Below, one piece after another: positions 34,927 to 42,585 of a stretch of DNA of 45,727 nucleotides. A program made the translations under genes and the position numbers. The DNA is from Acholeplasmatales bacterium (GTDB taxonomy: Bacteria; Bacillota_I; Bacilli_A; ML615J-28; CAG-313). A model generated the notes under the pieces. It was not told the DNA's origin. It saw only the letters and a program-made list of their open reading frames with translations, and made no database searches. The stretch lies in the NCBI GenBank assembly GCA_003539625.1, contig DPOU01000019.1:1-45727 (forward strand). The letters run 5' to 3'. How positions within the stretch are numbered: the first letter of the stretch is position 1; each line of letters starts with the position of its first letter.

Positions 34927-37077
34927 ATGCGCGAAAAAATTTTAAAACTATTACAAAGTGACTCATACCATCCAATGGTTCCAAACCAAATATTTCAATT
35001 GTTGAATCTAAAAGATAGTAAAGAATTTACCCAATTAGTAAAAACCTTGAATCAATTAGAAGATGAAGGAGAAATTACTCACAATAGTAGAGGTGAATAC
35101 GCAACATTTGAAAAACTTAATCTTGCGAAAGGTATCATTGATGTAAAAGATGGTGGTTATGCTTTTGTTGATACTGATTTAGGCGGTATATTTATTAAAT
35201 CCGATAATATAAATGGAGCAATCACTTACGATGAAGTACTTGTCGAATACTATTTAGATAACCTTGGTAGATACGAAGGAAAAGTTGTTAAAATAATTAA
35301 ACGCAACACCCGCGTAATTATTGGACCAGTATCTAGATTAAGACAAAAAGCAATTGTTAGAAGTATTGATTCAAAAATTAAACTATTAGTATTTATTAAA
35401 GAAAAAGATTTAAAAAAAGCTAAAGTTAATGATATCGTTAAAGTAGAAATTACCGAATACTTTCCTAATATGACCGCAGATGGTAAAGTTGTTGAAGTAT
35501 ATGGTAACAAACACTTACCAGGGCTTGACATAACTAGTATGGTATTATCTAGCGGGGTACCAGTTGAATTTCCTGAGGATGTAAGAAAAGAAATAAAAAC
35601 AATACCTAATAAAATTGATAGTGAAGTAATTTTACAAAAAAATCCTAAAATAAGAGATTTGCGTGATAAACTAATAATTACCATTGATGGTGATGATGCC
35701 AAAGATTTAGATGATGCGATAAGTTTAGAATATAATGATAGTGGTAACTATCATTTAGGGGTTTATATTGCGGACGTAAGTCACTATGTACAAGAAAAAA
35801 GTCCCTTAGATACCGAAGCTTTAAATAGAGGTACAAGTGTATATTTACCAGATAGGGTAATTCCAATGTTACCAAAAGAATTATCTAACGGAATTTGTTC
35901 ATTGAATGAAAAAGTTGATAGACTGGTAATGGCATGCGAAATGGAAATTGATCATGATGGTAAAATAATAAATCATGATATCTTTGAAGCTATTATTAAC
36001 AATAAACACCGCATGACTTATTCTAATGTAAACGCAATGCTTGAAGATAAAAATCAAGCAATCCGCGATGCTTATTTTGATATTTACCCAATGTTAAAAC
36101 AAATGAATGAACTTGCTAAAACTCTTAGAAATAAAAGAATAAAAAGAGGTTCATTTGAATTTGAATCACTTGAACCAAGATTAATCTTAGATCAAAATGG
36201 TAAAGTAGTGGATATTGTTTTAAGAAAACAAAGAAGTGCTGAAAAACTAATTGAAGAATTTATGCTTGCGGCAAACGAAACGGTTGCGGAAGCCATGACT
36301 TGGCTTAATGTACCTTTCATATACCGTGTTCATGAAGAGCCAAGTGATGAAAAAATAACTAAATTACTTGAAACCTTAGACTTATTCGGCTATAATGTAA
36401 AAATAAAAAACAAAAAAGCGATGCCTAAAAAACTTCAAGAAGTATTACTTAGTTTAGAAAATGATGAAGAAAAAGATAGTGAAGAATTATCTAAAGATAT
36501 TATTATTAACCAAATGATGATACGCAGTATGTCAAAAGCTAAATATCAAGAATACAATATTGGTCACTTTGGTCTAGCAAGTGAATGCTATACCCATTTT
36601 ACTTCACCAATTAGAAGATATCCAGATCTTTTAGTTCACCGTCTTGTTAAACAATTTATGTTAGGAGAAGATGAGGTAACAGTAACTTCGCCATTTGAAT
36701 ATTTTGCTAGTAAAGTAAACTATGCAAGTATTCAATCAAGTAAAACTGAAAAACGCGCTGAAGTATTAGAACGTGATTGTGTTGATTACAAGAAAGTTGA
36801 ATATGCAAGTAGATTTATTGGTACTATTACTTCAGGATTACTTACCTCAATTACTAACTTTGGAGTATTTATTACTCTAGATAATTCAATTGAAGGATTA
36901 GTAAAATATGCCGATATGCAAGATGATTATTACGATGTTGACGATAAATTTGGTAGAATTGTTGGTGAAAGAAATCACAAAGTATATCAAATAGGTGACC
37001 GTTTAACCGTTAAAATTGTCAGTGCTAATCTAGAAAAAAGTGAAATAAACTTTAAAATTATCAAGAAGGAGGACTAA
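34927..37077 (+). CDS. rnr: Ribonuclease R
   Basis: A 716-residue 3'-5' exoribonuclease degrading structured RNA and taking part in tmRNA-linked mRNA decay. An N-terminal winged-helix-like segment is followed by cold-shock domains and the RNB catalytic domain, with DGDDAKDLDDAISLE (Mg2+-binding Asp cluster, around residue 257) and FTSPIRRYPDLLVHR. A C-terminal S1 domain closes it (GTITSGLLTSITNFGVFITLDNSIEGLV). The Lys-rich tail of many RNase R proteins is missing. An in-frame GTG at 34918 sits on the ribosome site AAAGGGGTG, so ATG 34927 is chosen. smpB begins one base after the stop. Confidence 0.95.
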   Translation: MREKILKLLQSDSYHPMVPNQIFQLLNLKDSKEFTQLVKTLNQLEDEGEITHNSRGEYATFEKLNLAKGIIDVKDGGYAFVDTDLGGIFIKSDNINGAITYDEVLVEYYLDNLGRYEGKVVKIIKRNTRVIIGPVSRLRQKAIVRSIDSKIKLLVFIKEKDLKKAKVNDIVKVEITEYFPNMTADGKVVEVYGNKHLPGLDITSMVLSSGVPVEFPEDVRKEIKTIPNKIDSEVILQKNPKIRDLRDKLIITIDGDDAKDLDDAISLEYNDSGNYHLGVYIADVSHYVQEKSPLDTEALNRGTSVYLPDRVIPMLPKELSNGICSLNEKVDRLVMACEMEIDHDGKIINHDIFEAIINNKHRMTYSNVNAMLEDKNQAIRDAYFDIYPMLKQMNELAKTLRNKRIKRGSFEFESLEPRLILDQNGKVVDIVLRKQRSAEKLIEEFMLAANETVAEAMTWLNVPFIYRVHEEPSDEKITKLLETLDLFGYNVKIKNKKAMPKKLQEVLLSLENDEEKDSEELSKDIIINQMMIRSMSKAKYQEYNIGHFGLASECYTHFTSPIRRYPDLLVHRLVKQFMLGEDEVTVTSPFEYFASKVNYASIQSSKTEKRAEVLERDCVDYKKVEYASRFIGTITSGLLTSITNFGVFITLDNSIEGLVKYADMQDDYYDVDDKFGRIVGERNHKVYQIGDRLTVKIVSANLEKSEINFKIIKKED

Positions 37078-37078
37078 A

Positions 37079-37525
37079 ATGGCCACAGATGCGATAAAAA
37101 TTGTTGCGCAAAACAAAAAAGCAAGTCATGACTATTATATTTTAGAAACCTATGAATGTGGAATTGTTTTAACCGGAACAGAAATAAAAGCCATAAGAGT
37201 TGGCAAAGTAAACCTTCAAGATAGTTTTTGTACGATAAGAAATAATGAAATGTTTGTAAATGGTTTAAACATTTCAAAATATGAAATGGGTAATATTTTT
37301 AATCATAAACCTGATAGAACCCGTAAATTACTATTACACAAAAAAGAAATAATTAAAATTCATTCAAAAATTCAAAAAGATGGTTATACTTTAGTACCCC
37401 TTAACATAACCTTAAAAAATGGACTTGCAAAACTAAATATCGGTCTTGCGAAAGGTAAAAAACTTTACGACAAACGTGAAGATATGAAACAAAAAGCCGA
37501 AGAAAGAGAATTGAGAAAATATTAA
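37079..37525 (+). CDS. smpB: SsrA-binding protein SmpB
   Basis: A 148-residue tmRNA-binding protein needed for trans-translation of stalled ribosomes. Its signature YYILETYECGIVLTGTEIKAIRVGKVNLQDSF and the C-terminal basic GLAKGKKLYDKREDMKQK are intact. AAGGAGGAC precedes the ATG. No ssrA (tmRNA) gene is recognisable next to it. Confidence 0.96.
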   Translation: MATDAIKIVAQNKKASHDYYILETYECGIVLTGTEIKAIRVGKVNLQDSFCTIRNNEMFVNGLNISKYEMGNIFNHKPDRTRKLLLHKKEIIKIHSKIQKDGYTLVPLNITLKNGLAKLNIGLAKGKKLYDKREDMKQKAEERELRKY

Positions 37526-37526
37526 C

Positions 37527-39464
37527 ATGAAAAAATATGAAGAATTTATAAATGCCTTACAATATGTTGACCAAGGCGATAATAAAAGTGCATATGATAA
37601 ATTAACAGAATTAATAAATGATAATTTAGAACTTGAAAATAAAACATTATATTATGATGCTTTATATGCAAGAGCATCACTTGATATTGCAAATTTAAAT
37701 TTACACATTGATGATTCAATTGAAGATTTAAAAATTCTAATTGCTAACCGTACAAGATATGTTAAAGAATCTTATTCTCTTGCTACTCTTGTTTATGATC
37801 ACTTAGAAATGCCAGATGAAGTTATTGAATATGGCACTAAAGCTTTAGAACTTGATGCGCCATTTACTAGCGAAATAGCTTATGCGCTTGCTAAAGCACA
37901 TGCTAGTAGAGGCACTAAAAGCTCATATCTAGAAGCTTTAAAATACATTGATACTTGCATTGATAATGCCGATGAAGAATTAAACAATGTTGTTGATTTC
38001 CTTATTTGCAAAACTGATATTTTAATATCATTAAACTTAACCAATCAAGCACTTAGCTTAATTGATGAAATGATGGCAAAACATGGGGCAAGTGAAACTT
38101 TGTATTACCTAAAGTCTAGAGCCTACTACTGTAAATACGATGAAGATCCGGTTGCCAATAAAGAATATCTTGATATGGCAATTGATAACTTAAAAATATG
38201 TTTACAATATGATGAAAAAGATTTACTTGCAATTTCTTTATTAGTTGAACTATATACTATAAAAAAAGACAAAGACAGAGCCTTTGAATTAATCGATAAA
38301 CTTGATGATGGAAATCATACTGAATATATTGTTCTAGAAAAAGCTAAATTCTATGATGAAGTTGGTGAATATGAAGAAGGAAGAGACTTAGTATTATCTT
38401 TTGACAAATACCAAGATAATTGGAAATTAGTTTATACCCTTGGTGTATTTAACAAAAAACTAAACAATTTAGAAGAAGCTAGAAAATATTACAAACAAGC
38501 TTTAGAAATGTCACATGAAAACTTTATTGCTTCCGACATCATTGATATAAATATTGAACTAAATGATGAACTAGATTCTAATGCGATGTTATTGAAACTT
38601 GCAAAAGAAAATCCAGAAGGGGTAATTTTTTACCAATTAGCTGAAAATTCTTTTAGACTTGGTACACCAATTAAAAAAGTACTAAATTACTACGATAAAG
38701 CTCATGAATTAGGTTATCTTACTGATATTGAATATATTGATGTTTTATCAGACTATGAAAAGCCTGATAAAACGATAACAAAGATTATCAAAAAGTATGA
38801 CCGTAAGAAAACATACCCATTACTTCCAGTTTGGTGTAAAAAGAAGATGGCAGTTAGATATTTATATGGCGAAAATGGCATTAAACAAAATATCAAAAAA
38901 GCTATTATTAAGTTATTTGAATGTAGACAAGAAATGCCTACTAATACTTGTGTAAATGCTATTTTAGGACGTGGCTTTGAACTAAAGAAAAACTTTAGTT
39001 TAGCTCATAAAATGTATGATATGGCATATCAACTAATTGAACAAGAAACTAAGCCAAGTTGTGATTGTGCTTATAGTTACTATGCTCACTCTTTAATTGA
39101 AGGAGTTGGCGTTAAACAAGATGTTGAAGAGGCTAAATCAATTATTTTAAAAGCTGTTCAAAAATTCAAGAAATTCATTTGTTCACATACTGCCTATTAC
39201 TATGCTTACTTTGCATTACAAGGTGATGAAAAATTTGACATCAGCAAAGCTTATGAATTACTAAGTTTTGACTATCCATTTGTGCGTTTTGACATTTCAA
39301 GAATTGTATATTTAACTAAATTAGAAGAAAAATTAAGAATAAGAAGTAAAAAATTAAACAATTTATTAGCTGATGGTAAAGACGTATATGACAAAAAAGA
39401 ATGGAAGTATTACCGTAAAGCTATTACTGAAGATTGTCCAAAACCATATTGGCGTAACATTTAA
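37527..39464 (+). CDS. TPR/Sel1-repeat protein
   Basis: A 645-residue soluble helical-repeat protein. TPR-like helix pairs run through residues 1-400 (for example KLNNLEEARKYYKQALEMSHEN). Sel1-like units come later: YLYGENGIKQNIKKAIIKLFECRQE and AHSLIEGVGVKQDVEEAKSIILKAV. No signal peptide or membrane helix is seen. Such proteins are scaffolds for protein-protein contacts; no specific partner can be named. It starts two bases after smpB without a ribosome site, indicating coupled translation. The last bases overlap the end of the convergent small gene by four. Confidence 0.75.
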   Translation: MKKYEEFINALQYVDQGDNKSAYDKLTELINDNLELENKTLYYDALYARASLDIANLNLHIDDSIEDLKILIANRTRYVKESYSLATLVYDHLEMPDEVIEYGTKALELDAPFTSEIAYALAKAHASRGTKSSYLEALKYIDTCIDNADEELNNVVDFLICKTDILISLNLTNQALSLIDEMMAKHGASETLYYLKSRAYYCKYDEDPVANKEYLDMAIDNLKICLQYDEKDLLAISLLVELYTIKKDKDRAFELIDKLDDGNHTEYIVLEKAKFYDEVGEYEEGRDLVLSFDKYQDNWKLVYTLGVFNKKLNNLEEARKYYKQALEMSHENFIASDIIDINIELNDELDSNAMLLKLAKENPEGVIFYQLAENSFRLGTPIKKVLNYYDKAHELGYLTDIEYIDVLSDYEKPDKTITKIIKKYDRKKTYPLLPVWCKKKMAVRYLYGENGIKQNIKKAIIKLFECRQEMPTNTCVNAILGRGFELKKNFSLAHKMYDMAYQLIEQETKPSCDCAYSYYAHSLIEGVGVKQDVEEAKSIILKAVQKFKKFICSHTAYYYAYFALQGDEKFDISKAYELLSFDYPFVRFDISRIVYLTKLEEKLRIRSKKLNNLLADGKDVYDKKEWKYYRKAITEDCPKPYWRNI

Positions 39465-39757
39465 TCATTATTCTTTAATTCATTAACCTCTCTTCTAAGC
39501 TTTCTGACCTCATTCTTTAAAGCCTCATATTCCTCTTGAGTTGGTGATGCACTCTGTTGTGCCGCAATCGTTAACATGATTTGACCAAGTTGTTCAAACC
39601 AATTTCCAAGGGCATTAAGGGCTCCCGTGTTTAGGAAAGATGATATAATATAAGCGATAATTGTTGCATATAGACTATATTCATAAGGAGGAATACTATC
39701 TAACCATTTTGATAGGGCTGTGATAGTTTCTTTTAACTCATCAAATTCAGTGTTCAA
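39461..39757 (-). CDS. Small membrane protein with C-terminal coiled coil
   Basis: A 98-residue protein. A short N-terminal helix is followed by a hydrophobic segment (about 27-45, YATIIAYIISSFLNTGALNAL), a Gln/Ala-rich part, then a charged heptad-like coiled coil (EEYEALKNEVRKLRREVNELK). No family is recognised. The start is TTG, fixed by a perfect AGGAGG seven bases upstream on the minus strand. Its stop overlaps that of the convergent TPR gene. Confidence 0.65.
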   Translation of the reverse strand: MNTEFDELKETITALSKWLDSIPPYEYSLYATIIAYIISSFLNTGALNALGNWFEQLGQIMLTIAAQQSASPTQEEYEALKNEVRKLRREVNELKNND

Positions 39758-39801
39758 AAATATTCCTCCTTTATTTATTTTACGAAAGGATTTAATAAAA
39801 T

Positions 39802-40293
39802 ATGAAAGTAGTTAAAAAACAAACAAACAGTAAACTTTGTTATATTTGTGGTATTGAAAATGAATTTGGCCTAAAAGCACCTTTCTATGAAATGGAAGAC
39901 GGATCCGTAATTAGTATCTTTAAATACAAAGAAATCCACCAAAGTTATCCGGAAAGAGTACATGGTGGACTTATCACTGCGATGTTAGATGAAATAGCTG
40001 GTAGAGCTATTTGGGTAACTGAACCAGAAACTTGGGCTGTAACTACTGAACTAAATGTCAAATTTAGAAAAGTTGTTCCATATGATGTTACTCTAAAAGC
40101 GGTTGGTAAAATTATCAAAAATACTCATCGTGCTTTTGTTGGTGAAGCTAAAGTATACGATATGGAAAATAATGTGCTTGCGGAAGCGGTAGTAACATAC
40201 TTAAAGTTACCACTATCAAAAATTGCAACTAGCACCAATGCTCATGAAGATGTTAACATTTATCTTCCTGATGATGTAACCGAAATTGATTAA
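39802..40293 (+). CDS. PaaI-like hotdog-fold thioesterase
   Basis: A 163-residue protein of the 4HBT/PaaI hotdog family, hydrolysing acyl-CoA or related thioesters. The core HGGLITAMLDEIAGRA (with the conserved His-Gly-Gly and Asp) and TTELNVKFRKVVPYDVTLKAVGKI are typical. An N-terminal CYICGIENEFGLKAPF resembles the short cysteine-containing leader seen in several members. GAAAGGATTT precedes the ATG. The tRNA-Leu gene follows 18 bases after the stop with only a small TCCCC/GGGGA hairpin (40294-40307) and no T-run between, so the tRNA may be co-transcribed. Confidence 0.87.
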   Translation: MKVVKKQTNSKLCYICGIENEFGLKAPFYEMEDGSVISIFKYKEIHQSYPERVHGGLITAMLDEIAGRAIWVTEPETWAVTTELNVKFRKVVPYDVTLKAVGKIIKNTHRAFVGEAKVYDMENNVLAEAVVTYLKLPLSKIATSTNAHEDVNIYLPDDVTEID

Positions 40294-40311
40294 TCCCCTA
40301 ACGGGGAATAT

Positions 40312-40398
40312 GCAATCGTGGCGGAATAGGTAGACGCGCTACTTTGAGGGGGTAGTGTTTGTATAAACGTGTGAGTTCGAGTCTCATCGATTGCACCA
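40312..40398 (+). tRNA. tRNA-Leu(GAG)
   Basis: An 87-base class II tRNA with a long variable arm. The acceptor stem GCAATCG/CGATTGC is perfect, the anticodon arm CTACT-TTGAGGG-GGTAG carries anticodon GAG (one T-G pair), and CCA is encoded (40396-40398). No own promoter was recognised. The degenerate repeats of the accessory island begin 31 bases downstream. Confidence 0.94.
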
Positions 40399-40429
40399 AA
40401 CAAGAATAAAACGAACCCGAGAGAAAATC

Positions 40430-40560
40430 GACTAGATAGAATTTGTTGGGGTTTTTAAAAATCCTATAAAATTTATTGGGGTCTTAAATAAAAAATAAAG
40501 ACTAGATAGAAAATTATATGGTTTCTAAAAAAGCTATAGAAAATCTTATTGTCTAAAACG
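40430..40560 (+). repeat. Left degenerate repeat array of the island, including the 22-base boundary repeat
   Basis: Two tandem 70-base units (40430-40499, and from 40500) both begin with GACTAGATAGAA and match at 34 of their first 45 bases. Each unit splits into two half-units of about 35 bases with a common plan: CTAgAtAgAA or CTATArAA, about ten bases, then a G-rich GGGGTTTT-like core and an A-rich tail (half-units at 40430, 40464, 40500, 40534). The first 22 bases (40430-40451) recur perfectly at 45706-45727. The array stops directly before the broken restriction gene. The units are too divergent for a CRISPR array. Confidence 0.75.
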
Positions 40561-40562
40561 AA

Positions 40563-42557
40563 ATGAAAAGCGATACTAGAATACCGATATTCGGTTTATC
40601 TATGTATCCTGATGATTCGCTCTCTATTATTACTGAGGATTTTGAAGGTGTCACTGTAAAAGAGATTGATGCCACCTCCGTAACGTTTTCCAACGGCGTT
40701 ACAAAAACGGCAGGCGAAGAATTAGACGTTGATATTTACATGACCTCTTATCAAGAAGAAATGATAAGACTTGCATTACAACGCCATTTTGAAACCGAGC
40801 GAGAAAATTTTAACAGAACTTTCAAAATCAAAACACTTGCGCTCTTTTTCATCGATGATATTACCTCTTATCGTGCTAACGACGAAGGCAAAAAGCCCTA
40901 TGTGTTAGAAGCATTTGAGAGGTTGCTTAAAGAAACGATTGAAAAGACTATTGCTGTTTTGGATGAACACGAGTCAATTTATCGTGAATATTTAGAAGCA
41001 AGTCTTGATGATATTTCGGCTTGTCACGCCGGATATTTTGCACAGGATAACAATGATAGCGATGAAGAAATTGCTCAACAAGTAGATACTATTCTTCATG
41101 GTAAAAAGAAACTGTTAGCATTCAAAAATCCCGACGGCAGTTATAACACCTTGCGTTTCTTATTCTCAAAGTGGACGTTAAAAGAAGGTTGGGATAATCC
41201 TAACGTATTTACTATTGCTAAATTGCGTTCAAGCGGAAGTGATATCAGTAAACCCCAAGAGGTTGGTCGTGGTTTGCGTTTGCCCGTTGATGAAAACGGT
41301 AACCGTATAGCAACCGAAGAATTTACGCTTAACTATATTGTCGATTTTACCGAGTCTGATTTTGCAACTAAACTTGTTGAACAGATTAACGGCGAAATTC
41401 CGCAAGCTGCTACAATCAACGAGGAAGATTTGCAGAGAGTTGCGAATAAGCTTGGACTTGATCCCGATGATCTGTATGATGAATTGCGTGCGAAAAAGTA
41501 TATCGATAGACGGTATAATATCAATCTTGAAACACGTGAACAGTTCTTTGATGAGTATCCCGATTTTGTTGCAGGTCTTGCTGTCGGAAAAATCAAAGAT
41601 AGAAACAAGGCAGAAAGCAAACCTATTAAGATTAGAAAAGGCGTTTTCAACGAAATCAAAGAGCTTTGGGAAAAAATCAACCAAAGATATTTGCTCTATT
41701 ATGATGCGGAACTTAACGATGCGCTTGATACGGCTATTTTAGAAATTCTTGAAAAGCCGGGCGTTTTTAGTGGTGTGGTTTTAAGTAGTGAGCGAGATAT
41801 CATTCGTAGTGACGGTTTACAAATGTCTACCGAGGCAGGCGTTGGCGTTCAATATAACCATTCTTGACCGATCGCTTACAACGTGTTCTTAAAGCGAATT
41901 ATGTATGCCACTAATATTCCTCTTGCAGTTATGCACAAGGCTATGTGTGAATACGCCAAGAAACACGGAAATATCAATAGCGACTATATCAATGAAAGTA
42001 CCGTTGCCGTATTCTGCAAAGAGTTTTATGATTGGAAAATTGCACACTTACAAGGGCATTTCCATTATAAAAAGAGTTCTATCGCCACAAGAGAAACAGC
42101 GCTTACCTATGCAGATGGTACTCCGAGAGATGAAATTGCGCAAGGTCGTATAGGCACAAAAATTGTCGCAGGTACGCCAAGCGATAAATACCTGTATGAC
42201 ACCTATGCTTACGATTCGCCTTTAGAAAAGCAAAACATCACCTCGGACATTGAATCCGTAACGGTATATGGTAAAATATCGAGAAGCAGTATTGCTATTC
42301 CTACTATTACGGGTGGAACATACAGCCCCGACTTTATGTATGTTGTGTCTCGTACCTCGGGAAAAAAGGAACTCAATGTTATCGTTGAAACAAAGGATGT
42401 AGAAAACAAGACGGAGTTGCGTGGCACAGAAAAAGCAAAAATAAAATGTGCCGAATTGTTCTTTAGTATGCTCGAACAAGACGGTTACAAAGTATATTTC
42501 AAAACTCAAATCAATAACAGGAAGATGAAACAGATTATTGATGAAGTGCTTCGCTAA
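40563..42557 (+). pseudogene. Type III restriction enzyme Res subunit, N-terminally truncated and interrupted
   Basis: This is the C-terminal half of a type III restriction endonuclease. It retains the second helicase lobe with motif V (LKEGWDNPNVFTIAKL, about residue 206) and motif VI (QEVGRGLRLP). A nuclease domain follows in the second part: YSPDFMYVV...NVIVETKDVENKTELRG, the PD...ExK site. Walker A/B and the first lobe are absent: homology starts at the edge of the repeat array and the upstream frame hits TAA at 40554. An in-frame TGA at 41865-41867 separates 434- and about 230-codon parts in the same frame (…VQYNHS, stop, PIAYNVFLKR…). There is no Mod gene. Base composition is visibly richer in G and C than the core genes, a sign of transfer. 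Confidence 0.85.
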
Positions 42558-42585
42558 ATAAAAATTATCTTTTGGAGGATAAATT

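Noticed and set aside
252..40293. Genetic code 4 (TGA as Trp) across the window
   Set aside because: About forty genes read through completely with TGG at conserved tryptophans, and no in-frame TGA is needed in any core gene. Only TGA rarity is retained as a finding.
37526..40311. tmRNA gene near smpB
   Set aside because: No tRNA-like ends or tag-peptide frame were recognised.
40312..40451. Classical tRNA attachment-site duplication
   Set aside because: The 22-base direct repeat does not match the 3' end of tRNA-Leu and lies 31 bases beyond it.
40430..40560. CRISPR array
   Set aside because: The period (about 70, with 34-36 base half-units) is CRISPR-like, but the units differ at many positions, the supposed spacers resemble the repeats, and there are no cas genes.
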